Below are positions 55,590-64,000 of a stretch of 64,000 bases of DNA, piece by piece. The translations under genes and the position numbers were made by a program. The notes beneath the pieces were generated by a model. It saw nothing but the letters and a program-made list of their open reading frames with translations, was not told the origin of the DNA and made no database searches. Each line of letters begins with the position of its first letter. The first letter of the stretch is position 1. Source of the stretch: Vishniacozyma victoriae (lineage: Eukaryota; Basidiomycota; Tremellomycetes; Tremellales; Bulleribasidiaceae); assembly GCA_017654735.1 (NCBI GenBank), contig JADPYG010000088.1, forward strand, positions 5,270,001-5,334,000, read 5' to 3'.

Positions 55590-56897
55590 ATGTCATCGAC
55601 AATCCCTGAGACTATGCGAGCCGCCAGAGTGGTGACTCCAGGCGATAAGTGGGTGGCATGATGTAACTTGCCTGGATCGCACTGACACTTAGACTCGAAT
55701 ACGTTGTCCAAACCGTCCCAATCCCCACAATCCGACCAACGGAACTCTTGCTCAAAGTCAAAGCTGCTGGATTCTGCCATACCGATACTGCTGTCCCCCG
55801 TATGGTCTTTGGACAGGCTCTACCCTTTACTGGAAGTCACGAACCCGCTGGTGAGGTTGTCGCACTAGGCGCCGAAGCGACGCGACATGGCAACTTTCAG
55901 ATTGGAAGCCGCGTTGCAGCTGTCAACACCGCACGCTGGTGTGGGGAATGCCCAGAATGCAAGTATCATGATCCAAGGTATTGCGCAAAACAACACATGA
56001 TAGGGCTCGTTGGGACGGACGGTGCGTTTGCGGACTACTGTATAGTGGCTGCTAGCAGAGCGGCTTTGCTACCGGAGAGCATGTCATACGAGCAGGTACA
56101 TCCACCCACTCCGTGTGCTGTGGACCTCGCTGACCATTCAGGCCGCTCCTATGAGTTGCGCAGGGGTCACCGCGTACTCCGCCATCAAGCGTGCGAATCT
56201 GCAACCTGGAGACGTAATTTCGATTAACAGTTGATCCTTGAGCCGCTAATGATCAGGTGATTGGGTTCTCGGGCATCGGCGCTCTTGGGATCTTGGCGGT
56301 CCAGATGGCAAAGGCTATGGTACGTCAGGTCTCGAGATTGATCATATACCGTCACCGACCACCAGGGACTCATGGTCGTCGGTATTGATATACGAGAAGG
56401 ACCTCTTACTTTAGCAAGCTCGCTTAAACTCAAACCGGACCTGCTACTGAATGCGAGCGAAGTCACTTCGGAAGTGGGGGCCAGGATGGTCGAACAGCTT
56501 CGCCCGGACGGCTGGGATCGTGGAGCTGGCTGTGACGGTGAGTCACAACAATGTGTTTGGCTCGACCTAGCTGACAACAGCCATTGTCAACCTGAACCAG
56601 AGTGAAGCAGGACTGAAGTACGCAACAAGTATGGTCCGTAATCACGGCACACTTGTCATGACTGCCGGTCCTCCGATAGCCTCATTCTCGATGTTGGACT
56701 TCATTTTCAAGCAGCTTAATGTGTTCGGAACGCAAAACGGATCGGGGCAGGATCTACGCGAGACCATCGAGCTGTGCACCCGTCATTCAATTCAGAGCTC
56801 TCTCAAGCTGTACAAGCTCGACGAAGACAGTCTGCGCGATATGGTAGCTGGAACACATGAGGCTGGATGGTGTGGTAAAGCTGTTGTGGTCATCTAG
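55590..56897 (+). CDS. Zinc-dependent alcohol dehydrogenase (MDR family)
   Basis: Six exons (55590-55648, 55693-56095, 56142-56213, 56257-56319, 56366-56537, 56581-56897) give 361 aa. Catalytic zinc ligands are Cys48 (GFCHTD) and His69-Glu70 (GSHEPAGEVVALG). The structural zinc site has Cys103, 106, 109 and 117 with the usual 2-2-7 spacing. The nucleotide-binding motif appears after splicing as GFSGIGALGILAVQMAKAMG, split across exons 4 and 5; the motif has GIGALG where most members have GAGGLG. The overall arrangement fits fungal propanol-preferring alcohol dehydrogenases, which oxidise primary or secondary alcohols with NAD. Cytosolic; no targeting signal seen. Confidence 0.88.
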
Positions 56898-57372
56898 TCC
56901 AGCATCATTCTCCGACGCAATGTAAATGTCCTATACGGTGTCCCAGTTCACTTGCCATGGGGAATTACATGTATGTAATTATGCCGACACATCAAGAGAT
57001 TTGGATGAGTCAGGTGTTCACGTGAAAGGGTGGTGGTATATCAAATATGTTTGATCGGCATCTCGGTCAAGTCTGGTAAATAGGAGTCAAGGGGTAGATT
57101 TGCGATAGAAGTACATCGTTGCGACTCATTGTAGATCATGAACCACAATTGACGAATCGTAATTGGGACTTGTTCGGGACCGACCTCTAAGGGACGTGTC
57201 TCTCAGGACCCACGGCATGTATCTGGGTCGCCTCCCTCAGCGTTGATAATCTAGGTCAATATGGGTGACGACGAGTCGAACATCTTGAGCGGGATTCTCG
57301 TGATGGGCGAAAGCGAGAAACATGTACATCCAAATTGGCTACCTTCAATTACCCAACATCTTCTTCCCCGGC
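56898..57372. other. Convergent 3' spacer
   Basis: These 475 bases separate the stops of the alcohol dehydrogenase and the Dal5-type transporter. Nothing else is recognised. Confidence 0.5.
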
Positions 57373-59250
57373 TTAGTAAACATATACAAACTCGTTGTTC
57401 TTGACGTCCGTCACATCGTTGAGTCCTATCATGTCAGCGTAGATCCCTACATGTAAAAGGGGGTGACATACCGGCAGTACCAACACTAGCACCAGCTTCA
57501 TCCTTTCCATAAGCCTGATACTTTGATTCCATGGATGTATCGTGAATATGAGCTGGCTTTCCTGCGGCCACCCTCTGCCTTTGTCGTTGTTTATTGAATA
57601 GCCAGAGAATGACAACTTGGATTCCAATGAGACCGACGAGCGCAATAAAGATACCGAGAACAGCTCGAACTCCTGGAGAGTAGTGGGATTCTTTGTCTTC
57701 TGCCTTGAAGAGGAGAGGACCGATGATATTTCCTGCTGCACTTGCGGCGTTGAAGAAAGCCACTATGATGTTAGTGGGTTCATATGAGAGGTGGGTTGGA
57801 CATACTAATGACTGATTTCTTGGTTTGACCGGCTGTGTTGGCGACGATCCAAGAGACGATCAATGGGTTACCACCGAATAGGAAGGCCATGAGGTAGTAC
57901 CCACCAAGGGCGACTGATGCAGTAAAGTTATCGCTGATACTTTCGACGTAGATCATAGCACATCCGGCGACCACCAATACCATGAGACCGGCGAGGATAG
58001 CCGACTTGATACGTAGTTTGGCGGCACAGTAACATCCGAAGAGAATGGCGATAGTCTGTAAGGCTCCGAAAGGCATACTGAGCAGGGTGGTACTGCCTAT
58101 CAGCTATGTCTCTTGATCTCAAGGTAGGGAGAGCTTACACGAATTTGTCGTATCCAAATCCTTTGATAAGAGTAGGTCCAAAAACGTTTGTAACCGCGGC
58201 ACCGATATTGGGAAGCATGACGATACCCAACCAAATGTACGATTTAGGGTCCACAAACACTTCGATGACCTGATCCCACTTCCATTCCCTAGTTCCAGTA
58301 CCAGTTTGGTTGGCCCTCAGTCGCTCGTATGCCATCTTCTTTTCAGTCTCGGTCAAGAATCGACAGGTCTCGATATCGCTGTCGAGGAAGAACCAAACGA
58401 GTGGTGCGGATGCGATGGTGATGATTCCCGCAACAAGGTAAAGGGCTTGCCATGCCTTGAAGTTGTCGGAATTGATGTGGCCCTGATTGTCAGAGACTTC
58501 CAGAGGGGACGAGGGAGACTCACAAGACCAAATGCGAGAATACTGGCAACGATGGTAGCGATACCGTTGGTACCGTACCAAGCTGCGACTCTGAGGGGCT
58601 GCTCGGATCGTCGATACCACTGGGCAGTGATGATGGAGAATAGAGGTAAACATCTGCGGCATTAGCATTCGCGCCATAGAAGTGGTTGAGACTTACCCAG
58701 CTTCGAATAGACCTAGGAAGAACCTGGTGACATAGATCCCACGGTAATCCTTTGAAGCGGCCATACAAGCCTCACTGACTCCCCAAGCGAATACCAAGAA
58801 AGTCATCAACGGCCTCGAGGGGATTCTGACAATGAGATAAGATGAGAACGGCTGCCAGGCGAGTTGAGCGATAGCATGGATGGACCCTGCGAAACTAGAC
58901 GATCAGCAAAGACTTGATGTGAAAATTGGACTTACCTATAATGAGTTCCAGTCAATTTCAGATCCGTCGAAAGACCAAATACGTTCCCGAGACCGAATAC
59001 GACTTTGTCGAAAATCTGAAGGAAGTAGATCCAACATAATATGGCCAAGATTCGTTTGTCGGTCTTGCGTCTGATACGCCTGTCCTATAACATCAGCGCT
59101 GCCTTGTTTATATTCCCACTAAATGAGACTTACGTCTTCCTCGGATAACTCGATCCTCTCTTCCTCCATCTCCCCCTTTCCTGTAGGTGCCCGCTCGAGA
59201 TCCTCATGCTCCGTCTCGTGTTTCTTGTCCATTTCGATTTCGTTCTGCAT
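57373..59250 (-). CDS. Anion:cation symporter of the Dal5/Tna1 family (MFS)
   Basis: Eight exons (59250-59134, 59084-58936, 58894-58697, 58653-58524, 58482-58139, 58092-57806, 57762-57472, 57425-57373) give 522 aa. After a charged N-terminus of about 40 residues comes DKRILAILCWIYFLQIFDKVVFG, then typical family blocks: RFFLGLFEAGCLPLFSIIT, WYGTNGIA, FLTETEKKMAYERLRANQTG, WIVANTAGQTKKSVI and the C-terminal NDVTDVKNNEFVYVY. These are features of fungal allantoate, nicotinate, pantothenate and related organic-anion transporters. The exact substrate is not deducible. Its upstream region is rich in ACCGGT and CCGTTGA-type elements. Confidence 0.88.
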
Positions 59251-60156
59251 CTTGGACTTGATTGTCGATTTAATGGAAGAAGGGTGGATGAGAAAGAAGA
59301 CTCCAAGGGCGCCCCATCGGGGCTAGATATATGAAAAACTCCAAGGGGCTCTAGCCCTAGACGCGTCAGTACCCGAACTTAGTCCAAGATCCCGTCTGTT
59401 ACCGCAAACGAACGTCTATCTTCGGACAGATGGACCGGTGACCCCGGTCTAGACATTCGGAATAGGGATTTAACGGATCGACCCCGTGAGAATGAGCAAG
59501 GGGAAAAGAGAGAAGCGGGGATACATCGAGAGTCCACAGGCACGTTCCTTGGCAGTTGAATTTAGAACTTGTAACTCCGCCACCTCGGCTCTTGGCCACT
59601 GGCCAAAAGCTGTAATTCACGGTTAAACGAGGGATTGTATAAAGTTGCCTTTCATTGCCGTAAAGGACTGGGTGAGGTTGAGTTTGATACCGGTGAACTG
59701 GACCGGAAGCTCTGAGATGATGTATGCTAAGAAGGCGTTTTCTGGAAAAACAACGTTCAGACCGCTTATAGCCGACTAACTTGCTTCCGGATCGACCGGG
59801 ACGATCTCTTCCAGAGGCTCGCCTTGTCCTGGTATCACATCACTCTGAAACGAGGACCGGTCCGTATTTCGCAAGGTAGGTGGACGGCAAAGTGCTGAGC
59901 CCATCTAAACCGTCAACCGTTGACCGTTGACCGTGAATAACCGTCATCATTAATTGCGGTTGTAGCACCATCGGACCGTTCGAAGGCTTGGCTCAACATC
60001 GCCAAGGTCCACGATCAAGACTTGTCACTCGGATGGCCATGCAATGCATCAAGACTTGCTAAACATACTCAAGAACTGATTTGTTAATCTATAATCTATA
60101 GTTCATCATGTGATGAAACGGTGCTACCAAAAATATTCAGTAGTTCTGGATATCAG
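59251..60156. promoter_or_regulatory. Upstream region of the Dal5-type gene; CCGTTGA repeats
   Basis: In this 906-base spacer a palindrome GGACCGGTCC lies at 59854-59863, and a short array of CCGTTGA-type heptamers (CCGTcAA, CCGTTGA, CCGTTGA, CCGTGAA) spans about 59910-59937. Other CGG/CCG triplets are frequent between 59640 and 59870. The right end is the 3' side of SCJ1. Confidence 0.45.
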
Positions 60157-62216
60157 CTACTTCTTTATTTTCCACCCGGAGCTAGCGAGTAGGTGATAGG
60201 TAAGGGTGAGGACAGTTAAAAGAGCATGATCTAGGAGGGGAGTGAAAGGAAAGGTCTTTAAGACCAAAACTCACTTTCTCTCGTCTCACTCGTTATTGCC
60301 GTTGGCATCACTACACTGTACTCGATATACATGTCTCCTTGAGGGACATCATGGAATGATGGCATCTATCTATCAGCGGCTTCCAATTTCTGTCTTGATG
60401 AACTCACGCCTTCTCCCTCTATCACTTCCACCTCGTTTGGCTGTGTCGTTCCCTTTCTGGAGAGGGGTATCGTCCGTCCGTCAAGATGTGTCATTGTCCT
60501 TTCGAAACCGAGTAGTGCCTGTTGTCAGCGATGTTTCATTGCACAATCTCTTTCATCCATCTACTCCGGCATACCATCTACCCTCCGCTCAATCTCGACC
60601 GGTCTCCTCAGCTCAACATTCCTCGCAGTCCCCGTTCGCCCCTCTCGATTGCAAGAGAAAGTATAATAGACTCACCTCAGCGACACTCAACACAACCCTC
60701 CCCACAATCCCATTCTCTTTCCTCCCCCACCCCCCTTCCCCATCCTTCTTCTGACTCCGAACTCTTACAACAACATCCCCAGCTTCCCACTCCGTACTCT
60801 CATCCGCTTCTCCACTGAATACTTCTTCGAACCCTTCTGGAGCTCCTGCTGGAATATGAACTGCGAGGGTATGTTGGGTATCTAGGACTTTGGTGCCTTT
60901 GCATCGAGGACATAGGCGGGTTATGCGTTTGCCTTTTCCTGCACATTGTTGGCATCTGTTGTCAGCGTCCGTAGGGCGAGAAGTAAAGCGAGTCATTAGG
61001 ATGAGGAGGCGAAGCGAGTCCGGTAGGACGAAATGTGAAATATTAAGACGATGGAAGAGGAGTGGGGATGGTCTTGGATTCTGGTGAAACAAGAATAGTC
61101 GAGTGTAGGAGTATGTCTGAGAGGCGTATTTGGTGGAGGGGATCATTTGGTGGAGGAATCGCCCATTGGAAGGAGAGGAGAGCAAAAAAGTTGGACTCAC
61201 GTCATCTGGACATTCGTAAACATCCCCGGAAACACCTGATGTCGTTGAACAGTAACTCCCTGTCCTTTACACGTATCACATCCTTTAATATCGGCGTCTG
61301 AATGGGCTCCTGATCCATGGCAGTGGGTACATATGACTTTTCGGGGGATTTGGAACTGATATTAGCGAGGTCTCGATTCGCCTCCGGAGGAGGTAAAGGA
61401 GAGTTGATTGTGAATGAGGTCTAGAAGGGGGAGTAGGCTTTAGGCATTGATGCTCATCAGGAGGAGAGTAACAGCAATAGGTGAGGGAAAGGGTTGGGCA
61501 TCAGATGAGAATGTAAGAGAATCTGATGGAAAGCGAAAAGGGGTAGGAGTAGCAGTGTATCGTCGCCCAAACGAGGAGGACGAGGAGGAGAAGGAAGAAA
61601 GAAAGACCCACCTCAACAGTCCTGCCAGTATACATATCCCCCAAGCTAACTTCCAAATTCGTCAACATCCCAGGTCCTCTCTGTACTTGTTGCCCCCCGC
61701 CACCACCAAAGAACCTCGCGAAAGGATCATTCCCTCCTCCCTGTTTACGGGCTTCATGTTGTTTCAATCCTTCTTCACCATGTCGGTCGTATATCTTTCT
61801 TGTCTCTTATTAGCTCTATGCATCATATCTAGATATGATAAAGATACCTCTTGCTCTGATAAGACCTCGTAGGCTATCTGTCAGTTCTTGAAGCTCTGAT
61901 TAAGGTGGATGGAGTTGGTACCTTTTGCTACTTCTATAAACTTTTCATGGGCTGCTTCGTCGGGATTCAAATCGGGATGATATCTCTTTGATAGTTTCTA
62001 CTTATCAGCCAATGCTCAAAACAGAGTGGCAGCTACTTACACGGTATGCTTTCTTGATATCAGCCTCTGAAGCGTCCCTTCCAACTGCTCATTAGCTACC
62101 TCCACATCGACCCAAGTTATTCACAAACCTCCTAGAGTCTTATATAGTGATTCAGCTGCGAGGCATGTTGATGCTAGAGCTAGTGCTAATGCCCATAAGA
62201 ATGCTGAGGGGAGCAT
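60157..62216 (-). CDS. SCJ1: ER-luminal Hsp40 chaperone Scj1 (DnaJ type A)
   Basis: Ten exons (62216-62129, 62084-62041, 61997-61922, 61873-61848, 61803-61612, 61355-61201, 60955-60676, 60518-60408, 60365-60275, 60230-60157) give 378 aa, close to yeast Scj1. A signal peptide (LWALALALASTCLA) precedes a J domain with HPD at 51-53. A Gly-rich linker with DPFARFF follows, then four zinc-finger repeats: CTHCHGSG, CDTCKGQG, CQQCAGKG, CPRCKGTK. The C-terminal client-binding domain contains IPAGAPEGFEEVF and ends MPSFHDVPQGDMYIEYSVVMP. Scj1 stimulates the Hsp70 Kar2 in ER folding. Exon 10 is less certain: it would add a short hydrophobic tail ending KIKK and lacks a clear branch site. Confidence 0.85.
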
Positions 62217-62458
62217 CTGTATGTATATATGTATATATATATGTCTATGGTTATACTGAGGATAAAGCAAGATATCTTGATTCCCTAGACGTGGAGGTTA
62301 TACACGTGATTATAATTACGTCAGCATATGATTCCCGGCTATCGGCCTTGTTGCCCGTAAGAGTAAGAGTGAGTCTGGTACGATATGAGGGTAGTACGCA
62401 GCAGTGTACTCAACAAGGGTCAATATGATCAACGTTGAAAGGTAAAGCATCAATAGAG
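62217..62458. promoter_or_regulatory. Divergent promoter, SCJ1 and Sec14-like gene
   Basis: These 242 bases between divergent starts include a TATA-rich alternating run at about 62220-62243 close to the SCJ1 start. Confidence 0.45.
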
Positions 62459-64000
62459 ATGGGAAAGACAAAGAGCACGAATCCACCTGGGACAGAGGTA
62501 TTCAAGAGACATCAAGAAGAATTCCAACGGTATTTACACCTTACCGAATCTGTTCAGAGGGATTTACTAGCGGATGTAGAGGAGTTGAGGGCACAAGAGC
62601 GCTGGGATGAGGATGTTTATGAGGGTGTGAAAGACTGGACAGGTGATCTGGATTCGACATGGAGGTTACTGCGGGTGAGTGCCCTTCTGTACTCAAAGAA
62701 GAGGCGCTTATGAAAAGCGACACCGATACGATGAATCCAAGACCCACGCAGCACTACTAACAGGCCTAGCAAAACGAGTCACACTCTCCCTCCACCGCCC
62801 TATACCGTCCATCCCACCTTACTCGGATTCAGAACTATGTTATGTCCTCCCCTTACCGCGGTATACCGATATCATGGGTCGACCTATTATAGTCTTCTCA
62901 TTGAGGGAAGTAAGGAGGGATGGAGACGGGAAAATGGACGATTTGAAGGAATGGAGCTGGTGGGCTTTGGAGATGATTAGGAGGGTATTGAGAGATTATT
63001 GGGCTGGAGATGTGTGGGGTGGGAAGAGAGGAAAAGGGGGAGAGGGGTGTGTGATTCTGGTTGATGCTGCGGGGGCTGGATATCGGAACCTGGTGAGTGA
63101 TCTCTTGGATCTTTTAAGGACACGATTGCAGGAAGACAGGGTCATTACCACTCTGACGGGGAGGTCGAGGACCGAGAATCGAGATTGGGCTGACAGACAG
63201 GAAGTAGAAATGCTCCCAACCCTCCTCTCTGTAGGCCATAATCACTTCCCAGGAATATTCGACGCAGTCTACGTAGTAAACGCCGGATGGACCCATAGAT
63301 CAATGTGGGGAATTATCAAGCGTGTCCTACCGAAGTCAGCCTTGGACAAGATTATCTTTCTAGACAAAACGGCGGAGGTGGAGAGAGGATTTGATTTGGA
63401 CATGTTACCTAAAAGTACGTCCATTCCTTGGCTAAAAGGGGGGATGAGCTGATACTGGTGATAGATCTCGGTGGGAATGATGAAATGACTTTTGAAACAC
63501 TTGGAAATCCCATTTGGAAGCGGTACTCGCAGGAACAACGCTCACCTATGAAAATTATTACACCTAGTACTTCCTCAACCTCAATAGCGGAGGTATATCA
63601 TACCGCCCACAATACCCCTTTTTCAAGTCGTCGACAAAGTCTAGCAGCAGGCATGGGACTTCAAATGTCTCGTCCTCCACCTCCACCTCCACCACTTGCA
63701 ATCGATACTGCTACTGATAACGATACCGCTCTCTCGCGCCAATCTTCACGGACTTCCTCTCCTGGAGGCGCATTGAAAAAGATTAAATCATTATCCGATT
63801 TCCACCTTTACCTCTCTCCATCCCGCCTAGCGCACTTGGACGTTTTATCCGATTCAGACTCTGATTCCGATATAGAAGACCTCCCTCCAAGAGTGTCGAT
63901 AGGACGAAAACGATCAGATCTACCGAGACCTCAACTTGGGGCATTGGGGAAGGTTGCTGGAGAGGACGCTAGGACCTACTCGGGGAGATTACAGGCTCAT
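62459..64000 (+). CDS. Sec14-like CRAL-TRIO protein (continues past the right edge)
   Basis: Exons 62459-62674, 62718-63092, 63201-63414 and 63465 to the window end give at least 447 codons, still open. The N-terminal helical region has WRLLRRHRYDESKTHAALL, the usual CRAL-TRIO-N pattern. The lipid-binding domain follows: DIMGRPIIVFSLREV, then CVILVDAAGAGYRNL, HFPGIFDAVYVVNAGW, and RVLPKSALDKIIFLDK near its end. After it comes a Ser/Pro-rich tail with a run of seven prolines and an acidic Asp/Ser patch. Such proteins carry phosphatidylinositol or other lipids between membranes. The long low-complexity tail suggests a regulatory or membrane-contact form rather than a plain Sec14. Confidence 0.85.

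Noticed and set aside
55590..59250. Alcohol dehydrogenase plus Dal5-type transporter as a metabolic gene cluster
   Set aside because: The two are convergent, no backbone or tailoring enzymes are nearby, and both are common single genes.

Overview
The window is nuclear DNA from a basidiomycete fungus, most likely a Tremellomycete related to Cryptococcus or Kwoniella. The signs are dense coding on both strands, many short introns (mostly 40-130 bases) with GTGAGT/GTATGT/GTAAGT donors and CTNAN branch sites close to TAG/CAG acceptors, and conserved eukaryotic housekeeping genes. I rebuilt about 27 protein genes by hand, checking that exon phases join without a stop, plus one intron-containing tRNA-Arg. 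No transposon, CRISPR array or prokaryote-like operon was seen.

Layout. 1-3 kb: the 3' end of a membrane-protein gene and a secreted five-WSC-domain protein. 4.8-19.2 kb: a housekeeping block with Svp26/Tex261 (ER-Golgi cargo adaptor), CHMP1/Did2 (ESCRT-III), Coa3 (cytochrome oxidase assembly), Ost2/Dad1 (oligosaccharyltransferase), a membrane SDR-like protein, 3-ketoacyl-CoA thiolase, an Nup49-type FG nucleoporin and PP4 catalytic subunit. 19.4-34.7 kb: a sugar transporter, tRNA-Arg(UCU), glutamine synthetase, a GNAT acetyltransferase, a membrane protein with repeated Cys-Pro motifs, a DMAC1-like mitochondrial protein, Sdh5/SDHAF2 and a 16-exon LEA-like protein. 34.8-54.5 kb is the accessory part: four copies of a secreted family that resembles a calpain domain without its catalytic cysteine (two intact, two broken), a secreted glycosidase-like protein, a prenylated VWA protein, a second sugar transporter and the vacuolar alpha-mannosidase Ams1. 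55.6-64 kb: a zinc alcohol dehydrogenase, a Dal5-type transporter, the ER chaperone Scj1, and a Sec14-like protein running off the right edge.

Functional links. Sugar transporter 2 and Ams1 are divergent and share a 785-base promoter, consistent with mannoside use. Coa3, Sdh5 and the DMAC1-like gene all serve respiratory-chain assembly but lie apart. The points most worth following are the calpain-like quartet with its decaying copies, the LEA-like gene in which single small exons encode single 11-residue repeats, the Cys-Pro repeat membrane protein, and a peroxisomal-type thiolase whose PTS2 signal has lost its key residues.

All splice models come from reading donor, branch and acceptor signals and protein conservation by eye. 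No transcript data or database search was available.
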